This document shows positions 1 through 9,165 of a stretch of 64,000 nucleotides of DNA, in pieces. The stretch's first letter is position 1. Every line of letters starts with the position of its first letter. This DNA comes from Haloferax mucosum ATCC BAA-1512 (lineage in GTDB: Archaea; Halobacteriota; Halobacteria; Halobacteriales; Haloferacaceae). Below the pieces are notes generated by a model. It had not been told where the DNA came from. It made no database searches and was given only the letters and a program-made list of their open reading frames with translations. Location of the stretch: positions 496,001 to 560,000 of the forward strand of contig NZ_AOLN01000018.1 of NCBI RefSeq assembly GCF_000337815.1, given 5' to 3'. The translations under genes were made by a program, and so were the position numbers.

Positions 1-2211
1 GACGTTGCGCTGGCGGAGTTCCGCCCGGAGGTCGCCGTAGGTCGATTCGAGCGTCGAAACCTCGTCGTGGAGCGATTCGAGTGCGTCCACGCGCTCGGCG
101 AGTCCCGCGCGGCGTTCGCGGAGTTCGTCGAGGCGTTCGAGGTCGGCGTTGACGCCGCCAATTTGACTCTGCAGGTCGTCGCGTTGCTCCCGCAAGTCCG
201 GGAGGACCTCGGACTCGACTCGCTGGAGATACGTTTCGGCCTTTTCCTTGCTCGATTTGGCTTGTTCGACCGCCGCTTCATCGACCGTCTCGCGGAGTTC
301 ATCGCGCCGGTTTTGACGCTCTTTGAGATGTTCGCGTCGTTCGCGGTTCACGTCCGCCAGCGTCTCGCGTTTCTCGCGCAGTCGCTCGCGGGCATCGACG
401 GCGTCGGACCGCTCGTCGAGGAGCGATTCGACACGACGCAGTTGCTCCCGTCGCGCATCGAGCGCGTCGAGGTCCGCTTCGAGCGTTTCGACCGTCTCAC
501 GCACCTCCGCCGCGCGCTCGGCCTGCGTGGTCGCGGCTTCGCGTTTCTCTGCCGCCTCGGTTTCGAGGGCTTCGGCCTCGTTGCGTTTCGTTTCGGCCGC
601 CTCGCGCCGCGTTTCGACCGTTTCCTCGTGGTCGGCGATTCGCTCGTCGGCGAGTTCGAGTCTGTCTGCGTGGGAGTCGGCGCGGCTCTCGGCGTCCACC
701 AGTGCTTCCGCTTTCTCGACGGCCGATTCCAGTGCTTCGAGGTCCGATTCGAGCGTGTCCCGCTCGGCTTCGAGAGATGCGATCGCGTCTTCGTGTTCGC
801 TGATCGCGTCCACGTGCGGGGAGCCATCGACCGGCTGGCCGCACTCGGGACATTTCCCCGCGTCGCGGAGTTCCTCGGCTTCGGCGAGTCGCTCGCGGGC
901 GTTTTTCAGTTCGGTCTCTGTCTCGGCGAGTCGCTCGCGGACCGCCGAACGGTCACCCCGACGTTCGTCGAGCAGGGCGGCCGCATCGCCGAGTTCGACG
1001 GGCGCGTCGGCGAACGACACCTCGATAGTTTCGAGCGAGGATTCGATATCCGCTCGGGTTTCGCGGACGGATTCGAGTTCACTCGCCGCTTTCTCCGCGG
1101 TCTGTTCGTCCGCGTCGGCCGCCTCGCGTTTCTCCGCGGCGCGCGCTTCGAGTTCGTCAGCGCGCTCTTCGAGCCGTTCAGCCTGCGCCGAAAGCCCTTG
1201 TGCTCGCGTTCGAGCCTCGGAGAGTTCGTCTCGAATCGCCGCCTCTCGGTCGTCGAGTGCCTCACGACGGGAGGCGATTGCATCCACGTTGGCGTCGGCG
1301 AGGTCCATCTCTTCGACCGCATCCTCGATTGTTCGGTCGAGGTCGTCGATGTCGTCGCCGAGTTCGCGGATGCGCGTCGTGAGTTTGTCGCGCTCGGATT
1401 CGTCCGCCGCGACTTTCGATTTGAGGTCGTCGATGGCGGACTCGACTTCGGCGAGTCGCTCGCGTTTTTCGGCGTGTTCATCCAGCGTCGATTGCGCGGC
1501 GTCGCGGGCCTGCTTGGCTTTGTCTCGTTGGGCCTCATAGTTCTCGATTTTCTCGTCTACGTCGGCGAGTTCGGATTCGAGCGCGTTGAGGCGAGCGTGG
1601 AGGTCCTCGTCTTCTTTCGCCGTGATTTGTGACTCGATATCTTCGAGGACGCTCCGCTTGCTCGTCAACACGTCTTCGACGCCGAGGCGAGCGTTTCCGG
1701 CCCGCTCTCGGTACTGTTCGAGTTTCCCGAGTTGCAGGAGGTCGTCTATCATGTCCTGCCGCTGGGTCGGCGTCGCGTTGATGAGTTTGTTCACCTCACC
1801 TTGCTGGACGTACGCGCAGTTGACGAACGCCTCGGCGTCCATCCGCAGCAGCGACCCGACGTGCCGCCGAACGTCCCGTGCGCCTTCGACGGAGCCGTCC
1901 GGCCCTTCGAGAACGCACTTTGCAGTGGTCGCGCGGTCGCCCGAAATTCGGATTCGACGGTCGATGCGGTACTGACCGCCGTCGTGAACGAATTCGAGCG
2001 AGATTTCGGCGTCGTCAGCGCCCGCCGTCACCACGTCGTCGAGCGTTCCTGCCAGCGCTTTCGACCCGTAGAGAGCGAAGAAACACGCTTCGAGGAGCGA
2101 CGATTTTCCGCTGCCGTTGACGCCGTGAATCACCGTAACGCCGTCTCGGAGGTCGAGTTCGGCATCCTCGTACGGCTTGAAGTTCTGAATACTGATGTGC
2201 GTGAATCTCAT
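1..2211 (-). CDS. rad50: DNA double-strand break repair ATPase Rad50 (C-terminal end outside window)
   Basis: SMC-like ATPase of the Mre11-Rad50 complex, which tethers and processes DNA breaks. The reading frame runs off the left edge, so about 737 N-terminal residues are present and the C-terminal Walker B lobe is missing. Starting at the ATG at 2211 the protein opens [12 protein letters not shown] Walker A motif (GVNGSGKSS) lies near residue 33, long coiled-coil sequence follows, and the zinc hook CPEC sits near residue 450 (DNA about 840-860), as expected for a family of about 890 residues. The start overlaps the mre11 stop as ATGA, so the two are translationally coupled. Identification is firm. 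Confidence 0.95.
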   Translation of the reverse strand, partial: MRFTHISIQNFKPYEDAELDLRDGVTVIHGVNGSGKSSLLEACFFALYGSKALAGTLDDVVTAGADDAEISLEFVHDGGQYRIDRRIRISGDRATTAKCVLEGPDGSVEGARDVRRHVGSLLRMDAEAFVNCAYVQQGEVNKLINATPTQRQDMIDDLLQLGKLEQYRERAGNARLGVEDVLTSKRSVLEDIESQITAKEDEDLHARLNALESELADVDEKIENYEAQRDKAKQARDAAQSTLDEHAEKRERLAEVESAIDDLKSKVAADESERDKLTTRIRELGDDIDDLDRTIEDAVEEMDLADANVDAIASRREALDDREAAIRDELSEARTRAQGLSAQAERLEERADELEARAAEKREAADADEQTAEKAASELESVRETRADIESSLETIEVSFADAPVELGDAAALLDERRGDRSAVRERLAETETELKNARERLAEAEELRDAGKCPECGQPVDGSPHVDAISEHEDAIASLEAERDTLESDLEALESAVEKAEALVDAESRADSHADRLELADERIADHEETVETRREAAETKRNEAEALETEAAEKREAATTQAERAAEVRETVETLEADLDALDARREQLRRVESLLDERSDAVDARERLREKRETLADVNRERREHLKERQNRRDELRETVDEAAVEQAKSSKEKAETYLQRVESEVLPDLREQRDDLQSQIGGVNADLERLDELRERRAGLAERVDALESLHDEVSTLESTYGDLRAELRQRNV

Positions 2212-3575
2212 GCGAAATCACCCAGTGAACTGTCGCGGTCGACGTCCGGTTCTGAATCGGCGGTCGATTCGGTCGTCTCAGTGGTCGTGTCGGCCTTGTC
2301 GGTACCGTCGGTATCGTCGGCCGGAACCGACTCGCCGTTGGTCGCGGCTTCGCCGTCAGCGCCGACTGAAGCCATCGGTTCGCCGGGGTCGCTCGCGTCG
2401 TCGCGCCCACCGGTTTCGGACGCGTCCGTCGCATCCATGGCGTCCGAGTCAGCGGTTTCGAACGCGCTTCCACGTTCGTCTTCGGACAGAATCGACGTGA
2501 CGCGCTCTCGAACCTCGTCGCGGACGTTCGAGTCGGCGACCTTGCTCGCGCGAACCGTCTCGTCAACGTCGAGTGCGGCGCTCGACAGACCCATCTCGCG
2601 GACCCGTTTTCGGACCGCGTCGTCGGGGTCGGCGAACGACACCTCCGCCGAGAGCGCTTCCTCGTCGTCGAGTTCGCGCCGGTCGTTGACGCGGGCGATG
2701 AGCGCGCCCTGTTCGGCGGCGAACGACTCGACCGCCGCGGGAGTGACCGAATCGCCCTCGCCGATCAGGTCAACGATACTCACGGCGTCTTCGAGGTCGA
2801 ACTCGCGGACGCGCTGGCGCACGCGTTCGATTCCTTCGTCGCCGGAGAGTTCGACTTCGATGAACTCGAAGGGGCGCGTTTCGAGCGTTCGACGGCGGAT
2901 ATCGACCGTCGAGTCGGCGAACTCGACGAGATTGTATCCGCGCGGGTCGCGTTCGCTCGCGCTCGCACGCTCGGTCGAACCACAATAGGTCACCCACGTC
3001 CCGTCGAGGGTCGCCGTATCGGGGACGTGATTGTCACCGAGGAGGACCGCGTCGAACTCGACGTTCGAGTCGGCGAGGACCGTCTCCGTCTCCCAATCGG
3101 CGTGGGCGAACGGCGTGAAGAGACCGTGGCCGACGAGTGCCGCTTGCGATTGGTCGTGTGGTTCGAACTGGTAGTCGAGTTCGTCCCGTCGGGACCGCGG
3201 CACGTGGTCGAGTCCGTAGAACGCCACGTCGCCGACGACGTGCGGCTCGCTTCCGAGTCGCGTCGCCAGTCCGAGTCGTTCAAAGAGGTCGAGCCACTGA
3301 CCGCCGCGCGTCGATTCGTGGTTCCCGACGATGGCCAAGAAGGGGATTCCGGCGTCGTCGAGACGGCGGAGGGCGGCGAGCGTCCCGAGCAGGTCGGGGA
3401 GTTCGGGACGGCGGTCGTGGTAGAGGTCCCCCGCGTGGACGACCGCGTCTACGTCCTCCGAGCGAGCGTCTGCGACGACCTGTTCGAAGGCGTCGAGAAA
3501 GTCCTGGCGGCGCTCCGGCGAGTGGTACTGCTGGTACCCGATGTGGGTGTCGCCGGTGTGTATCACCCGTGTCAT
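2208..3575 (-). CDS. mre11: DNA double-strand break repair nuclease Mre11
   Basis: 455-residue calcineurin-type phosphoesterase that acts with Rad50. The metal-binding motifs are visible in order: GDTHIG near residue 8, HAGDLYHD near 47, GNHE near 84, GHGLF near 150 and GDNH near 177. The C-terminal third is acidic and low in complexity, ending in a D/E/S/T-rich tail typical of haloarchaeal Mre11. The start overlaps the end of the upstream small gene by 4 bases, and its stop overlaps the rad50 start by 4 bases, giving a tight three-gene unit. In Haloferax the complex is known to restrain homologous recombination as well as assist repair. Confidence 0.95.
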   Translation of the reverse strand: MTRVIHTGDTHIGYQQYHSPERRQDFLDAFEQVVADARSEDVDAVVHAGDLYHDRRPELPDLLGTLAALRRLDDAGIPFLAIVGNHESTRGGQWLDLFERLGLATRLGSEPHVVGDVAFYGLDHVPRSRRDELDYQFEPHDQSQAALVGHGLFTPFAHADWETETVLADSNVEFDAVLLGDNHVPDTATLDGTWVTYCGSTERASASERDPRGYNLVEFADSTVDIRRRTLETRPFEFIEVELSGDEGIERVRQRVREFDLEDAVSIVDLIGEGDSVTPAAVESFAAEQGALIARVNDRRELDDEEALSAEVSFADPDDAVRKRVREMGLSSAALDVDETVRASKVADSNVRDEVRERVTSILSEDERGSAFETADSDAMDATDASETGGRDDASDPGEPMASVGADGEAATNGESVPADDTDGTDKADTTTETTESTADSEPDVDRDSSLGDFA

Positions 3576-3931
3576 CTACGTTCGGGTTCGCCGCCACCGC
3601 TCAAAACGGTTGTGCGACGGCGCTGTTCGGAACTGTCTCTGTCGCCGGGCGTCGATTCGACGGTATCGAGCGCCTCACGGAGACGAGAGAGGTCCGAAAG
3701 GAGTTCGCTTCCCTCGCGGGCACAGTCGTCGTGGCCTTCTCGGGCCGCGGCACCGACGGCGCGCCGCAATGTTACTTCGCCGCCGTCGTCGAGAAAGCGG
3801 GCCGCTTCGGAGACGTCGGAAAAAGCGTCGCGTGCGACGGCGATACTCTCGGTCGGCGGTCGTGGCTCGTGGGAAGAGTCCGGGTCGGCGAGTGCTTTGA
3901 GCGCGTGGCCGACGGCGACGGGGTCAGTCAT
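3572..3931 (-). CDS. Small conserved haloarchaeal protein preceding mre11
   Basis: 119-residue acidic helical protein without a domain I can name. Its stop overlaps the mre11 start by 4 bases (ATGA) and it is read in the same direction as mre11-rad50, so it is very likely cotranscribed and translationally coupled with them. The sequence is rich in A, E, D and R, has no membrane segment and ends in an arginine-rich tail. I recall a small uncharacterised protein at this place in other haloarchaea, which supports a real gene. A role beside Mre11-Rad50 is only inferred from position. Confidence 0.75.
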   Translation of the reverse strand: MTDPVAVGHALKALADPDSSHEPRPPTESIAVARDAFSDVSEAARFLDDGGEVTLRRAVGAAAREGHDDCAREGSELLSDLSRLREALDTVESTPGDRDSSEQRRRTTVLSGGGEPERR

Positions 3932-3957
3932 ACGCCGCCGTGGTGCCGTGTTCGCAC

Positions 3958-4227
3958 TTAAAGTTTCAGCGTGTAGAGTCGCTTCCGCGCGTCCGAAAAG
4001 GAAAACCGCGAGTCAACTGCGCCTTCGTCTTCGAGACGCGAGAGGGCGTACCGGACGGTCCGCGGCGGAAGAAGCGACTCCTCGGCGATCTGGCTCTGCG
4101 TGAGCGTGTCCTCGTAATCGAGTATTTTTGCGACTAGCTTCGCGCTCGGTGGCATGTCTCGAACCGTTTCCCACCGGTCGTCAGACTGTGGTTCGGACTC
4201 GTGTTCGACTGCTTCCGTGGTGCTCAT
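3958..4227 (-). CDS. Winged-helix (MarR-like) transcriptional regulator
   Basis: 89-residue DNA-binding protein. A winged helix covers roughly residues 25-85 (AKLVAKILDYEDTLTQSQIA, then PPRTVRYALSRLEDEGAV as recognition helix and wing approach). I chose the ATG at 4227 (MSTTEAVEH) over an in-frame TTG at 4242 because an AT-rich TATA-like element is centred about 30 bases upstream of 4227, the spacing of a leaderless haloarchaeal transcript. It is divergent from panA, 168 bases away, and may regulate itself or panA; that is inference. Its target is unknown. Confidence 0.85.
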   Translation of the reverse strand: MSTTEAVEHESEPQSDDRWETVRDMPPSAKLVAKILDYEDTLTQSQIAEESLLPPRTVRYALSRLEDEGAVDSRFSFSDARKRLYTLKL

Positions 4228-4249
4228 CGTATCAGAACCCAAGGAATGC

Positions 4250-4264
4250 TATTAGATAATATTT
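4250..4264 (-). promoter_or_regulatory. TATA-like element for the HTH gene at 4227
   Basis: On the minus strand this AT-rich stretch reads approximately AAATATTATCTAATA. Its centre is about 30 bases upstream of the ATG at 4227, fitting a leaderless transcript. The surrounding divergent region up to 4290 is unusually AT-rich for this genome. Confidence 0.55.
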
Positions 4265-4395
4265 GCTATCCTGTTTTATTACCATGGTGAATATATGTGA
4301 CGCGCGTCAGACTCGTCATATCCCCTGAAGACGCGCCATAGGCGGTGAATCCCTCACACACCCGAAGCCTCTTATGAACCTGCACCCTATCCCGG

Positions 4396-5616
4396 ATGAT
4401 GACCGACACTGTGGACGACGTCGATCTACCCTACGACAAGGATTCGGCGTCGCAGCAGGAGAAGATCACCGCCCTTCAAGAGCGGCTCGAAGTTCTCGAA
4501 ACGCAAAACGAGGAGATGCGCGACAAACTCCTCGACACGAACGCCGAGAACAACAAGTATCAGCAGAAACTGGAGCGTCTTACCCACGAGAACAAGAAGC
4601 TCAAGCAGTCACCGCTCTTCGTTGCGACGGTACAGGAAATCACCGACGAGGGGGTCATCATCAAGCAACACGGTAACAACCAAGAGGCCCTCACCGAGGT
4701 GACAGACGAGATGCGCGAGGAGTTAGAACCCGACGCGCGTGTCGCCGTGAACAACTCGCTTTCTATCGTCAAGCGACTCGACAAGGAGACCGACGTCCGG
4801 GCGCGTGTCATGCAGGTCGAACACAGCCCCGGGGTCACCTACGAGGACATCGGCGGACTCGAAGAACAGATGCAGGAAGTCCGGGAAACCGTCGAGATGC
4901 CGCTCGACCGCCCCGAGATGTTCGAGAAGGTTGGTATCGACCCGCCGTCCGGCGTGCTTCTCTACGGCCCGCCGGGGACCGGCAAGACCATGCTCGCCAA
5001 GGCCGTCGCCAATCAGACGAACGCTTCGTTCATCAAGATGGCCGGCTCGGAACTCGTACACAAGTTCATCGGCGAGGGTGCCAAACTCGTCCGCGACCTG
5101 TTCGAGGTCGCCCGCGAGAACGAACCCGCCGTCATCTTCATCGACGAGATCGACGCCATCGCGTCGAAGCGGACGGATTCGAAGACCTCCGGCGACGCCG
5201 AGGTCCAGCGGACCATGATGCAACTCCTCGCCGAGATGGACGGCTTCGACGAGCGCGGAAACATCCGCATCATCGCGGCCACGAACCGCTTCGACATGCT
5301 CGACCCCGCCATCCTTCGCCCCGGCCGGTTCGACCGCCTCATCGAGGTTCCCAAGCCGAACGAGGACGGCCGCGAAATCATCTTCAAGATTCACACGCGG
5401 AAGATGAACGTCTCCGACGACGTGGACTTCGTGGAACTCGCCGAGATGGCCGAGAACGCCTCGGGTGCAGACATCAAGGCGATCTGTACGGAAGCCGGGA
5501 TGTTCGCCATCCGCGACGACCGCACGGAGATTTACATGCAGGACTTCCTCGACGCGTGGGAGAAGATTCAGCAGGAAGCGGCGGACGAACCAGACATCTC
5601 ACGCGCGTTCGCGTAA
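4396..5616 (+). CDS. panA: Proteasome-activating nucleotidase PAN-A (AAA+ ATPase)
   Basis: 406-residue regulatory ATPase that unfolds substrates for the 20S proteasome. The order is an N-terminal coiled coil (residues about 20-75), an OB domain (about 75-150), then the AAA+ module with Walker A GPPGTGKT at 191-198, Walker B FIDEID near 248, an arginine-finger region (RPGRFDR near 308) and the C-terminal lid. The start is ATGATG (MMTDT), matching my memory of H. volcanii PanA. The C terminus ends R-A-F-A, so Phe stands where the proteasome-docking HbYX motif normally has Tyr. No proteasome subunit gene is adjacent. Confidence 0.96.
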   Translation: MMTDTVDDVDLPYDKDSASQQEKITALQERLEVLETQNEEMRDKLLDTNAENNKYQQKLERLTHENKKLKQSPLFVATVQEITDEGVIIKQHGNNQEALTEVTDEMREELEPDARVAVNNSLSIVKRLDKETDVRARVMQVEHSPGVTYEDIGGLEEQMQEVRETVEMPLDRPEMFEKVGIDPPSGVLLYGPPGTGKTMLAKAVANQTNASFIKMAGSELVHKFIGEGAKLVRDLFEVARENEPAVIFIDEIDAIASKRTDSKTSGDAEVQRTMMQLLAEMDGFDERGNIRIIAATNRFDMLDPAILRPGRFDRLIEVPKPNEDGREIIFKIHTRKMNVSDDVDFVELAEMAENASGADIKAICTEAGMFAIRDDRTEIYMQDFLDAWEKIQQEAADEPDISRAFA

Positions 5617-5862
5617 CGCGAAGCGGCCCGCGGGACCGTTTCGATTTCGCCGTCGGTTCGAGGTTCGGTTCCGTCGTCGATTCGAGGCTCGAATTCGTTT
5701 TTCGGCCGCTGACTCCGTGAGTGACGACCGTACGAAGACGACGGTGACAGACGGTGATGAATGACGACGGGCGGTGACGGCGAATGGCAGTAAAACAGGG
5801 CGAACGCTACCGGGACAACGACGACAACTCAGAGAGATACGATAGCGTGGACAGCGTTCTGT

Positions 5863-5994
5863 CTACGAAATCACGAGGTACGGGAGAACGAACAGCACGA
5901 CGAACATTCCGGTGAGGATGATTCCGTAGCCGACGAGCGTCGCCGCCGCGGTCAGCCACGCTTCACGACGACCGGGGAGTTCAATCGCAGACAT
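5863..5994 (-). CDS. Small single-span membrane protein (43 aa)
   Basis: Reading from the ATG at 5994 gives MSAIELPGRREAW, then one hydrophobic helix of about 27 residues (LVGYGIILTGMFVVLFVL), ending PYLVIS. An in-frame ATG at 6018 would add eight residues (MDDRDTQT). The TATA-like ATTTATC at 6019-6026 sits about 28-30 bases before 5994, so the shorter form as a leaderless transcript fits better. No function can be assigned. The clean N-in helix, positive-inside start and promoter spacing support a real small gene. Confidence 0.6.
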   Translation of the reverse strand: MSAIELPGRREAWLTAAATLVGYGIILTGMFVVLFVLPYLVIS

Positions 5995-6061
5995 GGTTTG
6001 GGTGTCGCGGTCGTCCATGATAAATCGTTGGTCTTCGTCGTCCGAGAGACTGCAAGCGGCG

Positions 6062-6672
6062 TTACGCCGCGTCCCACTCGAGAGCAGGCAGAGGAGCAGG
6101 AGCCATCAGATAGCCACCGAATCCGAGCGTCCAGAGGAGAATCGGATACGCAACGTACCGCTCGACGCCCCCATCCCGAGGAACGCCAGTGGGTGTGGAA
6201 TGCCGAGCACACCCAACCCGATGAGACTCCCGAGGAACAAGAGGACGAATCCACCGACTGCGGCAGAGAGGTACTTGAACGGCGTCTCGATGACGCGGGA
6301 CGCGACGACCGCCGACACCGCACCGAAAAGAACGTCAGCAGTGCGAATATCTCGTCCATCGGGGCTTCGCTACCGTCGAAGATGCCGACGCCGAGAACAC
6401 CGAGACCGAGCAATCCGAGGGCGAGGGTAATCACGCGGTCACGAAACGTCTGGTGTATGAAGTACGTCGCTCCGAGGTCACTAATCTCCTGTACACCGGC
6501 GTTGTATCCGGGGTAGAACGCCTCGGCGGTGATGATTCCCATGAGTGCGACGAGTCCAAAGAGAAACAACAGCGCGCCAGCGACGAACCGCTGGCGAGCA
6601 ACACCGTAGACGACTCGTTGGCTCCGATGCGTGCTGTGTCGCCTGTGTGTGAGACCGAGTCGGGTTTGTCAT
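6062..6672 (-). pseudogene. DUF998-type membrane protein, broken by apparent frameshifts
   Basis: Three minus-strand frames together give one DUF998-like polytopic protein. One frame encodes RVVYGVARQRF...FLFGLVALMGII up to about 6330. The next carries [20 protein letters not shown] to about 6172. A third carries [20 protein letters not shown] and stops at 6062. Removing one base from the A4 run at 6326-6329 and adding one to the C5 run at 6168-6172 joins the last two breaks. The N-terminal ATG at 6672 is out of frame with the first segment, so a third lesion is likely. The breaks at homopolymers could be true decay or assembly error. Confidence 0.8.
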
Positions 6673-6812
6673 GGAAATCCCCTCACTCAGACAGACGCGC
6701 GGCAGGGAGAGCTTCGGACACGATGGCTCTCAGTCGATGAGAGCCGAAGTGGGACCGTCGGCCGCCCATCGGAACCCGAACGACTGAAATCGAATCGGTC
6801 GTACCCACTGGT

Positions 6813-7496
6813 ATGGGCACGCCACTCGACTCCCGCGAGGCGCAAGCCGAAGAAGTCCTCGACAGATTGTACGAGGAGTACCCGGACACCACCATCTCGC
6901 TTTCCTACTCGAACCGACTCGAACTCCTCATCGCCGTCATGCTCTCCGCGCAGTGTACCGACGAGCGCGTCAACAAGGTCACGGCGACGTTGTTCGAGAA
7001 GTACGACGACGCCGAAGACTACGCGACCGCCGACCAAGACGAGTTGGCCGAGGATATCAACTCCATCACCTACTACAACAACAAGGCGAAGTACATCCGA
7101 AGCGCGTGTTCCGATATCATCGAGAAACACGGCGGCGAGGTCCCTGACACGATGTCCGACCTCACCGACCTCGCCGGTGTCGGCCGAAAGACCGCGAACG
7201 TCGTTCTCCAGCACGGTCACGATATCGTCGAGGGAATCGTCGTCGATACGCACGTTCAGCGCCTCTCCCGTCGGCTCGGTCTCACAGACGAATCGTACCC
7301 AGAACGCATCGAAGAAGACCTCATGCCCGTCGTTCCCGAACGGGACTGGCAACAGTTCACACACTTATTTATCAGTCACGGCCGCGCCGTCTGCGACGCG
7401 CGCAACCCCGACTGCGACGCGTGCGTGCTCGAAGACATCTGTCCTTCTTCGAAACTACAACACGACGTAGACCTCGCCAGCGGCGAGGCTTGGTAG
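6813..7496 (+). CDS. nth: Endonuclease III (DNA glycosylase/AP lyase)
   Basis: 227-residue HhH-GPD base-excision repair enzyme that removes oxidised pyrimidines. The helix-hairpin-helix LAGVGRKTANVVL near residue 125 carries the catalytic lysine, and VVDTHVQRL near 147 carries the catalytic aspartate. The C-terminal 4Fe-4S loop is intact: C-x6-C-x2-C-x5-C in CDARNPDCDACVLEDIC. The length is as usual for archaeal Nth. The gene stands alone, with 140 bases of noncoding DNA before it. Confidence 0.95.
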   Translation: MGTPLDSREAQAEEVLDRLYEEYPDTTISLSYSNRLELLIAVMLSAQCTDERVNKVTATLFEKYDDAEDYATADQDELAEDINSITYYNNKAKYIRSACSDIIEKHGGEVPDTMSDLTDLAGVGRKTANVVLQHGHDIVEGIVVDTHVQRLSRRLGLTDESYPERIEEDLMPVVPERDWQQFTHLFISHGRAVCDARNPDCDACVLEDICPSSKLQHDVDLASGEAW

Positions 7497-7556
7497 CACT
7501 CCCGCGTCTCCGGTCCAGAACCACGGATACTCACGTCTCGCGTGCGGTCGTTCGAA

Positions 7557-8036
7557 TCAAATCAGGTAGCCGGTGACGTAGCGGTAGATGCCGAGGAACC
7601 ACGCGAGAATCCAGAAGATAACGTAGCCGAACACGCCGACCCGAAGTCGCCCGCGCCACGCACCCATATTCTCGTGGAGGTCGTCGAGCGACACCTCTTG
7701 GTCGGGGTCCTGATAGAGATTCGCCTCCCATTTGGCTTGGAAGATACGGACGATTCCCGTGAGCGCGAACACGAGCATCGCGTACGCCTGCAAGCCGAGA
7801 ATCGCGTGGAGTGCGCTGACGCCGTTTAGTTGCTGTAGCAGACGCGGCATCATCCACGTGACGACCGGGACCGTGTTCAACACGAGTCCGGGGAAGATGA
7901 TTTTGAGGTGGTAGACGAGCACGCCCCACGACACCGTCTCGGCGTCGATCATTATCCACGCGCCGTAGATGTAAAACGGGAAACTCGCCGTGACGGTAAT
8001 CGCGGCGAGCGTGGCCAGGGTTGTCTCGTCTGCCAT
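7557..8036 (-). CDS. Conserved haloarchaeal four-helix membrane protein next to the cytochrome b cluster
   Basis: 159-residue integral membrane protein with about four predicted helices (residues about 8-30, 40-62, 76-98 and 132-155). Two histidines in or near helices (VYHLK and SALHAILG) resemble those of small haem or copper-chaperone-like proteins such as DUF420, but I cannot prove cofactor binding. I recall it as one of the DUF73xx families that accompany the haloarchaeal cytochrome bc locus. It is divergent from the cluster that starts at 8248, which supports a shared respiratory role by position only. Confidence 0.8.
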   Translation of the reverse strand: MADETTLATLAAITVTASFPFYIYGAWIMIDAETVSWGVLVYHLKIIFPGLVLNTVPVVTWMMPRLLQQLNGVSALHAILGLQAYAMLVFALTGIVRIFQAKWEANLYQDPDQEVSLDDLHENMGAWRGRLRVGVFGYVIFWILAWFLGIYRYVTGYLI

Positions 8037-8082
8037 CGCACGGCGTTAGCACGCGGGCGGCCTAAAGGGACCGATGCATCCC

Positions 8083-8190
8083 GAACGATTCGAGCGCTAG
8101 ACTACTCACGGGTCCGTTCGAGCGCCGGACCACTCGGATGGGTCGAACACCGGGTGGAAGTCCGAGTTCCGTTCGAGCGCTAGACCAACG
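8083..8190. repeat. Three imperfect copies of a TTCGAGCGC-nn-GACnA motif
   Basis: In the 211-base gap between divergent genes, GATTCGAGCGCTAGACTACTC (near 8087), GTTCGAGCGCCGGACCACTC (near 8114) and GTTCGAGCGCTAGACCAAC (near 8172) are related. Two copies contain the rare tetranucleotide CTAG. Spacing is about 27 and 58 bases. They could be regulator sites for the cytochrome cluster or remnants of repeat expansion. Confidence 0.5.
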
Positions 8191-8247
8191 CCGCCGCACG
8201 GTTCGGGGTCGGAACACGTTTACCGGCGTGGTCCCTATTTCGTGGCG

Positions 8248-9081
8248 ATGCCAGATTCGTCTTCCGCCCCGGCCGACGACTCGCCGTCTCCGGACGCGGA
8301 TACCGACGCCTCGGTGTCCGAGGACGAGCTTGCGGCCCTCCGCCAAGCGGTCGAGTCGAAGTACGACTTCGACAACTTCGGGCCGGCGGACATGGCGAAG
8401 ATGACCGCCGAAGAGTGGGAAGCGGCGTTCGACCCGGATTCGTGGATTGTCGGCGAAGCACTGCTCGACCGCGTCGAACAGGAACTTCGCTACCGGATTG
8501 CGATTCGGGAAGTGTTCGCCGTCCTCGAACGCGTAACCGAAAACGGAGACCCGCGCATTCTCGCGTACTCTGACGAGGGGTACGCGGTCGTCTACCCGGA
8601 CGGAAGCGTCGAGGGTGAGGGAACCGTTCTGCGGGACGTGAAACCGACCGTCGCGCTCTGTTCGATGGACGACTTCGACGTGAACGACGCCCCTGAAACG
8701 GTCCGTCTTCCCGAACCTGAAGAGGTCGCTCAGGGGACCGGCGACTTCGGGAACCGAATGCTCCAAATCGTCGCGTTTGGGCAACTACTCGGTGGTGTCG
8801 CACTCATCGGGGCGTGGATTTACCTCGGTGATTACAAGGAAATTATTGCCCCCGTCGTCGGAATCGGCTTCATTCTGGTCGGTATCTTCCTCTTCGTTGT
8901 CGTAGCGAATGCGCGACTCTCCGACCGGTTCCGGGCCGAAGAGTACCGCAACCGACTCCGCGCGATGGGCGTCGAAGACGGGAGCCGGCCCGAATTCGTC
9001 CCGACGTTCGACGGCGACGAAACTGTCCAGCCCCTCGTCGAGGGACCGAACAGCGAACCCCTTAGTTCTGAGGGGCAGTAA
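8248..9081 (+). CDS. Conserved haloarchaeal protein with two C-terminal membrane helices, first gene of the cytochrome b cluster
   Basis: 277 residues from the ATG at 8248 (MPDSSSAP; a GTG six bases upstream is the alternative). An acidic N-terminal region is followed by a soluble domain (about 30-165) containing AILAYSDEGYAVVYPDGSV-like sequence, then two membrane helices (about 170-192 and 198-220) and an acidic tail. I recall it as a DUF73xx family found only beside halocyanin-cytochrome b genes. It is 84 bases upstream of the halocyanin gene and codirectional. Function is unknown; an accessory subunit or assembly factor is plausible. Confidence 0.85.
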   Translation: MPDSSSAPADDSPSPDADTDASVSEDELAALRQAVESKYDFDNFGPADMAKMTAEEWEAAFDPDSWIVGEALLDRVEQELRYRIAIREVFAVLERVTENGDPRILAYSDEGYAVVYPDGSVEGEGTVLRDVKPTVALCSMDDFDVNDAPETVRLPEPEEVAQGTGDFGNRMLQIVAFGQLLGGVALIGAWIYLGDYKEIIAPVVGIGFILVGIFLFVVVANARLSDRFRAEEYRNRLRAMGVEDGSRPEFVPTFDGDETVQPLVEGPNSEPLSSEGQ

Positions 9082-9165
9082 CGGTCGTTTTTACTCCGCG
9101 GAAAACACCCTCCACGGCGGCATAGTCGGTGGGTTTAAGCGCGTCCCATCCTGACGAACGACCGT

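Noticed and set aside
67-1632. Long plus-strand open frame opposite rad50
   Set aside because: It is the complementary shadow of the rad50 coiled coil; the minus strand encodes Walker A and the CPEC zinc hook.
7540-7566. GTTCGAATC resembling a tRNA T-arm
   Set aside because: No acceptor stem, D-arm or anticodon arm can be folded around it; it is the 3' end of a membrane-protein gene.
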